Shown here piece after piece: positions 17,935 to 27,779 of a DNA stretch of 64,000 bases. The DNA comes from Sphingobacterium chuzhouense (lineage in GTDB: Bacteria > Bacteroidota > Bacteroidia > Sphingobacteriales > Sphingobacteriaceae), in contig NZ_JACNYL010000003.1 of NCBI RefSeq assembly GCF_014692525.1, positions 434,001-498,000 of the forward strand. Reading direction: 5' to 3'. The stretch's first letter is position 1. Every line of letters begins with the position of its first letter. The translations under genes and the position numbers were made by a program. A model generated the notes under the pieces. The model was not told where the DNA came from and made no database searches. It saw only the letters and a program-made list of their open reading frames with translations.

Positions 17935-18960
17935 TTGGCTAAGAAAACCACTGTCTACGACATCGCTAAAGAGCTTAATATAACCGTATCTACGGTATCT
18001 AGAGCATTAAATAATATATCGACCATAAGCGAATCAACCCGTAAAGCCGTTTTAGAAACAGCAGCTCGTTTGAATTATCGTCCAAATAAAATTGCCTCTT
18101 CTCTTACCTCTGGCAAGACCTATACTATCGGCGTATTGATTCCGAGCGCGCAGATTCAGTTTTTTGCATCAGTTATTCATGCCCTTGAACTGTCTTTAAA
18201 ATCGTTCGGTTACAGTATCCTCCTATATCAAACCAACGAATCATTAACATCCGAAAAGAACGGTATCACGACTCTTCTAGAGGCGCAAGTAGATGGTATA
18301 ATCGCCTCGATGTCTCTAGAAACAAAAGATCCCTCTCATTTTGAAAAAGTTAAAGAAGAAGGTAAACCGCTTATTATTTTTGATCGAACACACGACGATC
18401 TACAATGTCCGATGGTGAAAATAGATGATCTACGCGCTGGTTATATTGCCACAAAACATTTACTAGACGAAGGTTATCGGAAAATAGCATACATCACCAC
18501 CAAACACAAAATAAAAATTTTTAAAGAGCGGTATGAAGGATACTTACGTGCGCTGCAAGAGGCGGGTCTCACAGCAAATCCCGGATATACCATATTGGGC
18601 GAACTGAACGTAGAAGGAGGGTACACAGGGACACATGAACTATTGAAACTCCGAGAGCGCCCAGATGCTATTATTGGCGGTGACGATTATGTGGCTCTTG
18701 GGATTATCAAAGCACTCCATGACAAAAACATTACACCTCCCCAAATCGGAGTAATAGGCTTCGCAAATCAAAACTTTTCGGAACACATTATACCAAGTCT
18801 TTCCACCATTGATCAACAAGCCCTAAAAATAGGTACCGCCTGTGCAAAGATGTTTCTGAAGATTAATGAACAACCGATTGCTATACGTACAGAACAGAAG
18901 CCGGTGGTAATTGAACCGTTACTTCTCGCTAGAGAGTCGACCAACCGAAGAAATAGGTAG
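17935..18960 (+). CDS. LacI-family transcriptional regulator, probable xylose regulator
   Basis: A 341-residue repressor-type regulator. The N-terminal LacI helix-turn-helix (TVYDIAKELNITVSTVSRALNNISTISESTRKAVLETAARLNYRPNKIASSL, residues 5-58) is complete with the hinge helix. The periplasmic-binding-protein-like effector domain follows (TYTIGVLIPS... FDRTHDDLQCPMVKIDD... PDAIIGGDDYVALGIIKALHD... IGVIGFANQ). The frame opens with TTG at 17935; there is no in-frame ATG between the upstream stop and the conserved AKKTTVYDIA segment, so a TTG start is the best reading. Divergence from xylB and the palindromic operator between them point to control of the xylose operon. The effector is not readable but xylose or a derivative is likely. 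Confidence 0.92.
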   Translation: MAKKTTVYDIAKELNITVSTVSRALNNISTISESTRKAVLETAARLNYRPNKIASSLTSGKTYTIGVLIPSAQIQFFASVIHALELSLKSFGYSILLYQTNESLTSEKNGITTLLEAQVDGIIASMSLETKDPSHFEKVKEEGKPLIIFDRTHDDLQCPMVKIDDLRAGYIATKHLLDEGYRKIAYITTKHKIKIFKERYEGYLRALQEAGLTANPGYTILGELNVEGGYTGTHELLKLRERPDAIIGGDDYVALGIIKALHDKNITPPQIGVIGFANQNFSEHIIPSLSTIDQQALKIGTACAKMFLKINEQPIAIRTEQKPVVIEPLLLARESTNRRNR

Positions 18961-18969
18961 GCTCCTAAT

Positions 18970-21123
18970 TTATTCTTTGGTAAACATATTACCGATTTCG
19001 CGGCTGATTTTTCGAAAGATAGGTGCTGTCTTCACATCTTCGTAATCATCTATATGTTGATTTTCACGACGGCTAGGGAAAATCAAAATCAGGTTTTGTT
19101 TTTTGAAGTAACGCCCTACCCTTTTTGCTAAACCATCCAGCGAATCCCGATACGACACATCGCCATAACGCGCGGAGACAAAGACTAACAATGCATCCGC
19201 ATTGCTAAAGGTTGCCAAGCCATAAATATTATCCCAATCTTCATAATTATCAAAAGAGCAGGGAACACTTGTTTCAAGCATTTTCAGCACTTCCAAAATC
19301 GCCGGCTGGGTACGGTTATTACAAACAAATGTGAGTGGCAAGGTTAACTCCCCCGCTAATTTTAACATCTTCTCCATCCAGTATTCGAATCCCTTTTCTG
19401 ATTCCGCTAACGGCGGAACAAAAATGATAATGGATTTGTTGGAAAGGAATGGATTATCAAATTTGCACATAAACAAACTGGTGTTCGTGCGATTTAAGAT
19501 ACTTTCCGTTTTCTCACCCACAATCTTATCAATAAAGGATGTAGCGCTGGGCCAACCCAAAATAAGGCAATCGGCTAATATATCTTTAGAGGTACGCCCG
19601 ATACCGCTGGCTATATTGAAATCTATAGTGGCCAGTAACTCTACATCTGTTTCTGAACCAGATGCATACTTCGCCATACTATCCAGATTCCTTCGTGCAT
19701 TTGCCATATTCCGTTCCGCCTGTTCATTATCTGCTACCACACTTAATATATGCAGTGGATGTGGGGACTTTTTTGATTTTATCAAAGTTGCGAAATCCAA
19801 GATCGGCTCCATGGTATCTAAATTTGCTATAGGTAGTAATAGACGTTCTTCATGCTCGGGCACATGTTCGATGTGCTCGTCATCCTGATGCCCTGCCATC
19901 ACGATACGACGCGATGCGTTTTCCGTGACTAGCGATGCGATAATACAAGTAATTAGAATTAAAACGATCGTACCATTCAATACATTTTCGTCTATAATTT
20001 CCCTATCATATCCCACCATGATAATGGCCAATGTGGCAGCCGCGTGTGCATTACTCAATCCAAAGATCAAATTCCGGTCGCTTTTAGAATACTTTGCCAA
20101 AAAACTGGTTGCTGTAGCCGCCAAAAATTTACCGGTTACGGCAACAACCGTCAACGTTCCTGCAATAATAAGCGCCATAGGTCCTTTCATTAACACGCTA
20201 ACATCCACAATCATACCCACAGAAATTAAAAAGAAGGGGATAAAAATAGCGTTCCCAATGAACTCTATCCGATTCATCAGTGCAGAGGAATGTGGTATTA
20301 ATTTGTTTAATGCTAATCCCGCGACAAATGCTCCGATGATAGGTTCTAATCCAGCTATTTCGGCAAGAAAAGCGGCAAAGAAAACAACCGCAAGAACGAA
20401 AATATAATGTGCTGTTTTCTCACTTTCAATCTTTTGAAAAAACCATTTAGCGATCCGCGGGATAATGCCAAACATGATAAATAGAAATAATACAAACGAC
20501 ACCCCCAAAGTCACCCAAAAGTCTTGGTTTATCTCGCCTTGCGCCGCACCAACTATAACAGCAAGAATAATCAGCACCGCCGTATCGGTTAATATTGTTC
20601 CGCCAATGGTGATTGCCACTGCTTCCCGTTTAGATATGCCGTAACTGTTGACAATCGGATAGGACACCAGCGTATGTGTAGCGAACATGCTTGCTATCAA
20701 TATACTTGGCAAAAGCTCATAACCTAATAAATAGTGGCAAACAGGAAACCCGATACTGATCGGTATAATAAACGTCAGAAATCCAAATAACAAGCTTTTG
20801 TTTTTAGTTTTCTTGAACTCATTCATTTCCAGTTCCAATCCCGCTATAAACATGATATACAAGAGCCCAATAGTGGAGAATAAGTCTATCGCATCTACAC
20901 CATTCCCTTGTAACGTATCTTTATCAATTTTTGCCAACCAGTTTAAACCGTGAGGTCCTAACAGCACACCAAACAAAATCAATCCAATAATACCCGGGAC
21001 TTTAATGGGGCGTAAAATAATAGGAGAAATTAGAATAATGGTGAGGATAATGGTAAAAACCAGAACAGGGTTTGTAATAGGCGTTGAAAATGCCTCTGAT
21101 ATATGATGCAAGAGTTTATCCAT
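18970..21123 (-). CDS. Kef-type cation:proton antiporter (CPA2) with C-terminal universal-stress-like region
   Basis: A 717-residue protein. Residues about 20-410 hold roughly 12-13 transmembrane helices of the Na+/H+ exchanger domain, including GPHGLNWLAKI, the LEMNEFKKTKNKS loop, TDTAVLIILAVIVGA and FLAEIAGLEPIIGAFVAGLALNKLIPHSS, the last with the conserved acidic and basic positions of the ion site. The cytoplasmic C-terminal 300 residues contain two Usp/Rossmann-like repeats rather than a TrkA-N domain (ADCLILGWPSATSFIDKIVGEKTESILNRTNTSLFM is typical). It probably exchanges K+ or Na+ for protons and may sense nucleotide or stress signals. It is a single-gene unit, convergent with the LacI-type regulator at 9 bases. 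Confidence 0.88.
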   Translation of the reverse strand: MDKLLHHISEAFSTPITNPVLVFTIILTIILISPIILRPIKVPGIIGLILFGVLLGPHGLNWLAKIDKDTLQGNGVDAIDLFSTIGLLYIMFIAGLELEMNEFKKTKNKSLLFGFLTFIIPISIGFPVCHYLLGYELLPSILIASMFATHTLVSYPIVNSYGISKREAVAITIGGTILTDTAVLIILAVIVGAAQGEINQDFWVTLGVSFVLFLFIMFGIIPRIAKWFFQKIESEKTAHYIFVLAVVFFAAFLAEIAGLEPIIGAFVAGLALNKLIPHSSALMNRIEFIGNAIFIPFFLISVGMIVDVSVLMKGPMALIIAGTLTVVAVTGKFLAATATSFLAKYSKSDRNLIFGLSNAHAAATLAIIMVGYDREIIDENVLNGTIVLILITCIIASLVTENASRRIVMAGHQDDEHIEHVPEHEERLLLPIANLDTMEPILDFATLIKSKKSPHPLHILSVVADNEQAERNMANARRNLDSMAKYASGSETDVELLATIDFNIASGIGRTSKDILADCLILGWPSATSFIDKIVGEKTESILNRTNTSLFMCKFDNPFLSNKSIIIFVPPLAESEKGFEYWMEKMLKLAGELTLPLTFVCNNRTQPAILEVLKMLETSVPCSFDNYEDWDNIYGLATFSNADALLVFVSARYGDVSYRDSLDGLAKRVGRYFKKQNLILIFPSRRENQHIDDYEDVKTAPIFRKISREIGNMFTKE

Positions 21124-21227
21124 AAAAATAACTATTGTTATATAACAAATAGAAGTGGAAAATAAGAAAACTTTAGCCTATTTCCTAATCCTTAGGATCT
21201 AGGCGAACCAACATTACTGGTAATGAA

Positions 21228-22442
21228 TTATTTAAACTGTATCGTTTTAATTGGTGAAATCCGGCTAATGAGCATCGCGGGAATAAATAAGGTCAGCAGA
21301 CCTATTATCGCTATGGCGACATTTAAACCAACGACTTCATACCATACAATATCCATCGGTACATAATGAATATAATAGGTGTAGGGATCTAGTTTAAAAA
21401 AGTGTGTCTGGGTTTGGAAAAAATAAAGGGAAATAGCAATTAAATTTCCTATAAGCAATCCGACACCGATAAGATACATGGAACCATACAAAAAGACTTG
21501 TCGAATTCCCCCATTTGGATATCCTAAAGCTTTCAATATCCCGATCATGGAAGAACGCTCCAAAATACTGATCAGTAACGAAGACACCATATTGATAACA
21601 GCTACGATAACCATTAACACAAAAATGATGTTATCGTTCATATCGAGCATATTCAGCCAGTTAAAAATATCAGGCATTTGCTGTACAATATTGGTTGCAT
21701 CCAGTTCGATGGGTAGCATATGCTCAATTTCTTGTGTCGTGTTTTCCAACAAGTCAAAAGACGTTATCCGGATTTGATATGCGCCCACTTCATTTTCTTG
21801 TAAGTCATTCAGCCTTCGAATCAAATCTAGCGACCCGATGACATACGTTTTATCCAACTCTTCCGAATGCGTGGTATAGATACCTTGAATAGTAAAAGGA
21901 CGTCTACGTATCGGATCTTGGATAAAATACATAATAAACTTATCCCCCACATCCAATTGTAATCTATTTGCTAAATATTCCGAAATTAAGAGTTGTGTAT
22001 TGCCTGATGAGGAAAAGTCAAGCGTGTCTCCTTTTACAATATTTTTTTGTAAATATTGTTGATTATAGGTTTGATCTACCCCTTTCAATAGTACACCCTC
22101 CACTTGTCCATCGACATTCATAATACCTGCTTTAGTAGCAAAAGGTGTAATATCCACAACCTGAGGCAATGCTTCCAGTTGTTTCAGGTTTTCGGATGAT
22201 AGCTGAATGGGAGTATTTTCGTACGAAGCATTCAGATCATTTTTAGTTATTACAATATCTCCGAAGAATCCTCTTTGTTTTTCAATAATCTCCCGTTTAA
22301 ACCCATTCAATATAGCAACAGATAAAATAATAGCAGAAATGGCCAGTGCCAACGCTCCTATAGTCACACGGACAATAAGCTTCGAAAAAGTTCGATGCCC
22401 CATGAATGTGATCCGCTTAGCTAAAAAGTAAGGAAAATTCAA
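21228..22442 (-). CDS. ABC transporter permease, FtsX/LolE type
   Basis: A 404-residue membrane protein with the MacB/LolE layout. One N-terminal helix (residues about 27-50, VTIGALALAISAIILSVAILNGF) is followed by a long periplasmic domain (about 55-270), then three C-terminal helices (IIFVLMVIVAVINMVSSLLISI, VFLYGSMYLIGVGLLIGNLIAI and VGLNVAIAIIGLLTLFIPAMLI). The RSSMIGILKALGYPNGGIRQVFL segment between helices 2 and 3 is the FtsX-domain hallmark. LolE relatives extract lipoproteins from the inner membrane, and this organism exports many lipoproteins. No ATPase gene is adjacent, so it would have to use one encoded elsewhere. It is divergent from fmt. Confidence 0.87.
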   Translation of the reverse strand: MNFPYFLAKRITFMGHRTFSKLIVRVTIGALALAISAIILSVAILNGFKREIIEKQRGFFGDIVITKNDLNASYENTPIQLSSENLKQLEALPQVVDITPFATKAGIMNVDGQVEGVLLKGVDQTYNQQYLQKNIVKGDTLDFSSSGNTQLLISEYLANRLQLDVGDKFIMYFIQDPIRRRPFTIQGIYTTHSEELDKTYVIGSLDLIRRLNDLQENEVGAYQIRITSFDLLENTTQEIEHMLPIELDATNIVQQMPDIFNWLNMLDMNDNIIFVLMVIVAVINMVSSLLISILERSSMIGILKALGYPNGGIRQVFLYGSMYLIGVGLLIGNLIAISLYFFQTQTHFFKLDPYTYYIHYVPMDIVWYEVVGLNVAIAIIGLLTLFIPAMLISRISPIKTIQFK

Positions 22443-22451
22443 GGTGAATAT

Positions 22452-22475
22452 TAATTTTGTAACTTCGCAAAGTTA
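22452..22475. promoter_or_regulatory. Divergent -7 elements for fmt and the LolE-type permease
   Basis: TAATTTTG (22452-22459, plus strand) faces fmt, and TAACTTTG (22468-22475 read on the minus strand) faces the permease gene. Both match the Bacteroidota TAnnTTTG element exactly. No clear -33 TTTG is seen for either. The 87-base spacer has no other signal. Confidence 0.5.
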
Positions 22476-22529
22476 ATAATTTTTGTCACTTAGCATCATT
22501 TCGTTTCGATACTAAAAATAGAAAAATAT

Positions 22530-23444
22530 ATGCGGATTATTTTTATGGGTACCCCTGATTTTGCAGTTGCATCTTTGGCGGCGTTGTTACAGGCTGGCGA
22601 AGAGGTTGTCGCAGTAGTTACTACGCCAGATAAACCAGCGGGACGAGGGCAGAAAATGCATGAATCAGCTGTTAAAAAATATGCCGTACAGCAAGGTTTG
22701 CCGGTACTGCAACCAGAAAAACTAAAAAATTCTGAGTTTATTGGAGAACTACGATCCTACCGTGCAGACCTGCAGGTTGTTGTAGCTTTCCGCATGCTAC
22801 CGGAAGTGGTATGGAACATGCCTCCTTTCGGGACGATCAATGTCCACGCATCACTTCTTCCACAATACCGGGGTGCTGCTCCCATCAATCACGCCATCAT
22901 TCAGGGCGAAACCTATACTGGTGTGACCACGTTTTTGCTGCAACATGAAATAGATACAGGCAATGTCCTATTTTCGCAACGTGTAGAAATTGATCCTCAG
23001 GACACAGCCGGTATACTACACGACAAATTGATGGCCGCCGGAGCTGAAGTGCTACTGAAAACTGTCCATGCGATAAAAAATGACAATGTCCAACCCGTTC
23101 CTCAAGCACAATTGGAAACCGTAGAACTTAAAACAGCGCCAAAGATTTTTAAAGAAGACTGCAAAATAATATGGGATAGACCTACAGAGCAAGTATATAA
23201 TCAAATAAGGGGATTGAGCCCTTATCCTGCTGCATATACGTTGTTAGATGGAAAAGTTTTGAAAATTTTTAAAACAGAAAAAGGAGAACTTCTCGACAGA
23301 TCACCGGGGGCGTATGTCACTGATGGAAAAACTTTCCTTTCATTTGCTACGCAAGATGGTTCGCTTTCCATTACCTCACTCCAACTCGAAGGTAAAAAAA
23401 GGATGCAAATCGACGAGTTTTTGAGAGGATATCGCTTTGATTGA
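22530..23444 (+). CDS. fmt: Methionyl-tRNA formyltransferase
   Basis: A 304-residue enzyme that transfers a formyl group from 10-formyl-tetrahydrofolate to initiator Met-tRNA. The start MRIIFMGTPDFAV is the family's N-terminal signature. The catalytic segment INVHASLLPQYRGAAPINHAI supplies the conserved Asn and His, and HEIDTGN supplies the Asp. The C-terminal OB-fold tRNA-binding domain begins near residue 205 (IRGLSPYPAAY). Length is close to that of other bacterial Fmt. It stands alone, without the def gene that accompanies it in many other bacteria. Confidence 0.97.
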   Translation: MRIIFMGTPDFAVASLAALLQAGEEVVAVVTTPDKPAGRGQKMHESAVKKYAVQQGLPVLQPEKLKNSEFIGELRSYRADLQVVVAFRMLPEVVWNMPPFGTINVHASLLPQYRGAAPINHAIIQGETYTGVTTFLLQHEIDTGNVLFSQRVEIDPQDTAGILHDKLMAAGAEVLLKTVHAIKNDNVQPVPQAQLETVELKTAPKIFKEDCKIIWDRPTEQVYNQIRGLSPYPAAYTLLDGKVLKIFKTEKGELLDRSPGAYVTDGKTFLSFATQDGSLSITSLQLEGKKRMQIDEFLRGYRFD

Positions 23445-23450
23445 CCGGTC

Positions 23451-23663
23451 TTATTTTTCTTCTTCTATATATTCGATCATATCACCTGGCTGGCAATCCA
23501 GTGCCTTGCAAAGTGCCTCTAGGGTACTTAACCGAATTGCTTTCGATTTTTGATTTTTGATAATAGAAAGATTTGACAGCGTTATCCCCACGCGATGACT
23601 AAGCTCATTTAAGGAGACTTTCTTTTCGGACATAATCTTATCTAAATGAATTTTAATTGGCAT
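23451..23663 (-). CDS. Small XRE/YozG-type helix-turn-helix regulator
   Basis: A 70-residue protein that is almost entirely a Cro/C1-type helix-turn-helix (SLNELSHRVGITLSNLSIIKNQKSKAIRLSTLEALCKALDCQPGDMIEY). Length and sequence style match the YozG subgroup, whose genes usually sit next to a DUF2975-type membrane protein. No such partner is present here: the upstream 345 bases hold only the rpoD promoter region. An imperfect inverted repeat (ATTGTAC at 23688-23694 and GTAACAAT at 23701-23708) lies 25 bases upstream of the start and could be its own operator. Target genes are unknown. Confidence 0.8.
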   Translation of the reverse strand: MPIKIHLDKIMSEKKVSLNELSHRVGITLSNLSIIKNQKSKAIRLSTLEALCKALDCQPGDMIEYIEEEK

Positions 23664-24008
23664 AACTTCTCATTTTAAATATGACATATTGTACCTATAA
23701 GTAACAATCCTAATATAAAATAAGTTTTATTGAATGACAAAATTTCATTCATCTTTCAAATTAAGAACTTCATAACAAAGGCGTTACAAGTAGCGTTTAA
23801 ATAAAACAGATAAAACAAATTCGGAATTCCTACGTTTTACTTAATAATACAATGGGGTTTGGAATAATTTTTGCTGTTATTTTTACACTAAACCCCCTAT
23901 GTTAACTTCCTCATACAGAGTATATAATTTACACTTATATGAAGGAACTATGGGTAAAATTCACTATTTTTGCAGACATTTCAAAAGAGAAAGGTATTTA
24001 TACATTAA
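23664..24008 (+). promoter_or_regulatory. Gene-free spacer with rpoD promoter
   Basis: TATTTTTG (23965-23972) is an exact -7 element, placing the rpoD start site about 30 bases before the ATG; the -33 region is poor. Further upstream GGGGTTT (23852-23858) and AAACCCC (23890-23896) could form a 7-bp stem around a 31-base AT-rich loop. No coding frame is supported on either strand. Confidence 0.45.
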
Positions 24009-24869
24009 ATGAGACAGCTCAAAATTACACAATCCATTACCAATCGCGAATCACAGTCGTTAGACAAATATTTGCACGAGATTGGTAAAGTAGACTTAAT
24101 TACCGCAGAAGAAGAAGTGATCTTGGCGCAACGCATACGCGAAGGTGATCAAGTTGCTTTGGAGAAATTGACAAAAACCAACTTACGTTTCGTTGTTTCT
24201 GTTGCTAAACAATATCAGAATCAAGGTCTTACATTAGGCGATTTGATTAACGAGGGCAATTTAGGCTTAATTAAGGCAGCAAAACGTTTTGATGAAACAA
24301 AAGGGTTTAAGTTTATCTCCTATGCCGTATGGTGGATTCGCCAGTCTATCTTGCAAGCGATTGCTGAACAATCACGTATTGTACGTCTACCTTTGAACCA
24401 AGTGGGTTCATTGAGCAAGATCAGCAAAGCTTTTTCCAAATTGGAGCAGGAATATGAGCGCGAGCCGTCTCCGGAGGAACTGGCTGATATTTTAGAAACT
24501 ACTGTTGACAAAGTGTCAGACACGTTAAGCAACTCAGGAAGACATGTATCTATGGATGCACCATTTGTTCAAGGCGAAGAAAATACCCTTTTGGACGTAT
24601 TGGAAAATGCAGATCCGGATACGGATAGTATATTGATTGATGAGTCGCTATCTGAGGAGATTAAACGCTCATTGGCAACCTTGACAGAGAGAGAACGTGA
24701 AATTATCGTCTTGTTTTTCGGATTAGGAACCAATCACCAATTATCCCTTGAGGAAATAGGTGAAAAATTTAGCTTGACGAGAGAACGTGTACGTCAAATC
24801 AAGGATAAAGCCTTACAGCGTCTTCGCCATACGTCGCGTAGTAAAATTTTAAAATCTTATTTAGGCTAA
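24009..24869 (+). CDS. rpoD: Primary RNA polymerase sigma factor RpoD/SigA, short Bacteroidota type
   Basis: A 286-residue sigma-70. Region 1.2 begins near residue 18 ([15 protein letters not shown]). Region 2 has [60 protein letters not shown], the -10 recognition and melting helix. Region 3 follows, and region 4 ends in [32 protein letters not shown], the -35 binding helix-turn-helix. Region 1.1 and the non-conserved insert of proteobacterial RpoD are absent, which is normal for Bacteroidota and explains the short length. It should direct transcription from the TAnnTTTG promoters seen throughout this window. A strong terminator follows. Confidence 0.96.
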   Translation: MRQLKITQSITNRESQSLDKYLHEIGKVDLITAEEEVILAQRIREGDQVALEKLTKTNLRFVVSVAKQYQNQGLTLGDLINEGNLGLIKAAKRFDETKGFKFISYAVWWIRQSILQAIAEQSRIVRLPLNQVGSLSKISKAFSKLEQEYEREPSPEELADILETTVDKVSDTLSNSGRHVSMDAPFVQGEENTLLDVLENADPDTDSILIDESLSEEIKRSLATLTEREREIIVLFFGLGTNHQLSLEEIGEKFSLTRERVRQIKDKALQRLRHTSRSKILKSYLG

Positions 24870-24888
24870 TCGCCGACACATTATTAGC

Positions 24889-24919
24889 AATGCGCAGCCC
24901 GAAAGCTGCGCATTTTTTT
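24889..24919 (+). terminator. Rho-independent terminator of rpoD
   Basis: A 10-bp stem (AATGCGCAGC / GCTGCGCATT) with loop CCGAAA and a seven-T run follows the rpoD stop by 19 bases. The convergent M16 peptidase gene ends 8 bases beyond; the A-rich side is weak, so it works mainly for rpoD. Confidence 0.92.
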
Positions 24920-24926
24920 ATACAGA

Positions 24927-27779
24927 TTATTTTTCATCTGGTAAAAGAATAAACTTAAATAGCTTTTCTTCCTTCAGATATTTGTTGGCGACCTCTTTAA
25001 TAGATTCTGCCGATACCTTCTCCAAATCTTCTAGATAGCGATTTATATACGTCGGATCTTCTTCACGTTGGTATGCACCCGAAATCTGCCCCATCCAGAA
25101 CTTATTTTCTTTCAAGGAAAGTTCCAATTGACGCTTTTGCTCTATCTTGAACTTTTCTAAGTCAGAAGCCAACGGACCATTTTGTTTTACTTTATTGATT
25201 TCGTCCAATGCGGATGCTATTAAAGATTCATATCGATCTACACCCGTACCGAATGATACGGTAAAACTATAACGATTTTTCGGTTCTTTACTTGTTGACG
25301 ACCTCGCTCCCGTTCCATATACGCCACTTTCTTCTTCCCGTAAACGCTCAATTAGCTTAATACTCAAAACTCTCTCCAAAGCATTCATGTTCAGATTTTC
25401 TATCTCACTATACGTGTAATCACCATAATAAGTCAGCATTACATTCGCTTTTTCTTCCTGACCTTTACGCACTATTTTTTCAAAACCTTTCTCGGGTTCA
25501 TAAAGCCCTAAATCCTTCGACTGTTCTTTACGATCCAAAACCGGCAAAGCAGCTAAGTATTTCTCTAGATACGGTTTAATATCTTCTTCTGTAAAAGAAC
25601 CAACAATCGTAAATACAAAATCCGATGCATCTGCAAAACGCTCTCTATAAATGGCCAAAGCACGTTCTTTGTCAATCTGTTTGATACCTTCCTCAGAAAT
25701 AGGAACACGACGGATGCTACCGTTATATAAGCTCTCCAAAATTGATTTTCTAAAGACAAAATTTGGATCGCTCTCCTGATTGCTGATCATAGACAACGAT
25801 CTCGTAATAATACTTTGGAATATATCGTCCTCAATCCGAGGTTCGGTAAAATAACCATAAATCAATTCAAAAGCGGTATTTAAACCCTCTTTATCGGTGT
25901 AGCCAGACACTCCCTCGCTACGTTCGTTTATATATGGGCTAATGTTGACATTTTTGCCTGTCATATATTTACGGAGCTCAATTGTATTCAACTGCCCCAC
26001 TCCGCTACTATTGACCAAACTAGCAGCTTGCGCAGCAGAAAAATAGTCGTCGTCACCGTATAGCGAAGTTCCACCTGGGCTAAAGGCACTGATTAAAATT
26101 TCATCGTTTTTAAATGTTGTAGGCTTCAAAACTACCCTTACTCCATTACTCAACGTTAGTTCTTTGGCTTCTATCGTCTCCATAGCCTTTACAGAAGCGA
26201 CATTACCTGCTGGAGGTTCCTTCGAAAGCAATGGTAAATCAGATACTTTATCTTCGTACGCACTGATTTCTTCCCCCTCTATTTCATCAAACCATGTGTT
26301 TACACGCTGCTCGTCTGGAAGATTCTCCTTCTCTTTATCAGGCGCCATGATGATGACATCCCGATTCGTATCCACATAAAACTCCTTTCCTATTTCCTCA
26401 ACCTCTTTTAACGTCAAGGTAGGTAGTAGCTGATTATATAGTTTGTAGGAGTCTTCATTGCTCAACGCGGGGCTATCTTCCAGATAAAAATTTAAATATC
26501 GATTTACATAGCTATCTGATTTCTTCTTATCACGTTCAATATAAGCGGTTTCATTGTTCTTCTGAATAGCCACTATTGCGCGTCCAAATTCCGTTTCTGT
26601 AAAGCCATATTTTTGTACGCGTTCCAGTTCGCGAACCAACGCTTTAAAACCATTTTCAAACTCATTCGGCTTTGCCGCAAAAAAAGCCGTATAGGCGTCC
26701 AGTCCGCCCAAGAATCCACCTATCCCGACATTAGCTTGTATAAAAGGCGGATTAGCAGATTGTGACAGCTCGGAAAGGCGCGCATTTAACATCGTATTAT
26801 AAACCGATTTTAAAATGCTTCTTCTAAAGTCGCGAACGGTTTCGACTTTTTCTTCTTTATGTTTTATGGAAATTTGCCCCAACGTATAGGTCATTTCGGG
26901 GTCGGTCACGGCTATAAACTGATTTTTATCCAATAATGGAACTTTATGCTCCACGCGTTCAGGCGGGTTTTCAGGCGATTTCAAATCGCCAAACAACCGA
27001 CGTACTTCTGCCTCTATTGCCTCCAAATCAACATCGCCTACAATAATCAACGCCTGTAAATCTGGGCGATACCACTTTTTATGAAAATCACGTAATACGT
27101 CGTACGAAAAATTCTTGATTATCTCTTCCGTACCGATAGGCAAGCGATTGGAATACAGTGAATTATTTAACATAATAGGAAGATATTGGTCGCGCATACG
27201 TTGTTGAGCACCGCGTCCACCACGCATTTCCTCTAACACAACCCCTCTTTCCTTATCAATTTCTTCATCTGTCAATAAAGCATCCTGTGCCCAATCCCGT
27301 AACACCTGAAGCCCGTTTTTTAACAATTCGGGGTCATCCGACGGGATAGGTAGCTGATAGACCGTTTGATCAAAGCCCGTATACGCGTTGAGATCACTTC
27401 CGAAGCGCACACCGGCACTTTGTAAATAGTTTACCAACTCATTTTTAGGAAAATGCTTTAAACCATTGAAATTCATGTGCTCCATAAAATGGGCCAAACC
27501 CAATTCTTGTTCTGATTCTAAAATAGAACCGACTTTGGTTGCTAAATACATCGTAACTCGATCTTTAGGCTCCGCATTTTTTCGTATGAAATATTGAAAG
27601 CCATTTTCCAGTTTACCCGTTTTGACTTCGTGATCAAAAGGCAAAGGAGCCTCCCAAGACAGCGTATCGGCACGGAGAATACTACGTGATTCTTCAAACA
27701 TCGTCGTTGGGGCAGCTTGACTGAGCTGACATAATCCGGGCAATAAAAATGCTATTGCGATAGGTTTTAATAGATTCAT
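24927..27779 (-). CDS. Exported M16 (pitrilysin) family zinc metallopeptidase
   Basis: A 950-residue protein with a signal peptide (ends SQAAP near residue 23). It is built of two M16 repeats. The N-terminal repeat is active, with the inverted zinc motif HFMEH (H97, E100, H101) and the downstream ligand glutamate in KERGVVLEEMRGG. The C-terminal repeat lacks the zinc motif, as in most two-domain members, and begins near residue 535 (LTLSNGVRVVLKPTTFKNDEILISAFSPGG). The length and layout match PqqL/YmxG-like Bacteroidota zinc proteases, which degrade peptides in the periplasm. It is a single gene, convergent with rpoD. Confidence 0.93.
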   Translation of the reverse strand: MNLLKPIAIAFLLPGLCQLSQAAPTTMFEESRSILRADTLSWEAPLPFDHEVKTGKLENGFQYFIRKNAEPKDRVTMYLATKVGSILESEQELGLAHFMEHMNFNGLKHFPKNELVNYLQSAGVRFGSDLNAYTGFDQTVYQLPIPSDDPELLKNGLQVLRDWAQDALLTDEEIDKERGVVLEEMRGGRGAQQRMRDQYLPIMLNNSLYSNRLPIGTEEIIKNFSYDVLRDFHKKWYRPDLQALIIVGDVDLEAIEAEVRRLFGDLKSPENPPERVEHKVPLLDKNQFIAVTDPEMTYTLGQISIKHKEEKVETVRDFRRSILKSVYNTMLNARLSELSQSANPPFIQANVGIGGFLGGLDAYTAFFAAKPNEFENGFKALVRELERVQKYGFTETEFGRAIVAIQKNNETAYIERDKKKSDSYVNRYLNFYLEDSPALSNEDSYKLYNQLLPTLTLKEVEEIGKEFYVDTNRDVIIMAPDKEKENLPDEQRVNTWFDEIEGEEISAYEDKVSDLPLLSKEPPAGNVASVKAMETIEAKELTLSNGVRVVLKPTTFKNDEILISAFSPGGTSLYGDDDYFSAAQAASLVNSSGVGQLNTIELRKYMTGKNVNISPYINERSEGVSGYTDKEGLNTAFELIYGYFTEPRIEDDIFQSIITRSLSMISNQESDPNFVFRKSILESLYNGSIRRVPISEEGIKQIDKERALAIYRERFADASDFVFTIVGSFTEEDIKPYLEKYLAALPVLDRKEQSKDLGLYEPEKGFEKIVRKGQEEKANVMLTYYGDYTYSEIENLNMNALERVLSIKLIERLREEESGVYGTGARSSTSKEPKNRYSFTVSFGTGVDRYESLIASALDEINKVKQNGPLASDLEKFKIEQKRQLELSLKENKFWMGQISGAYQREEDPTYINRYLEDLEKVSAESIKEVANKYLKEEKLFKFILLPDEK

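Noticed and set aside
19331..20407. Two long plus-strand frames (185 and 160 codons) opposite the Kef-type antiporter
   Set aside because: Antisense to a full-length recognised protein; no domain, no promoter and no start context.
23852..23896. GGGGTTT/AAACCCC pair before rpoD as a riboswitch or regulatory hairpin
   Set aside because: A 7-bp stem with a 31-base loop upstream of the promoter is weak and not transcribed with rpoD.
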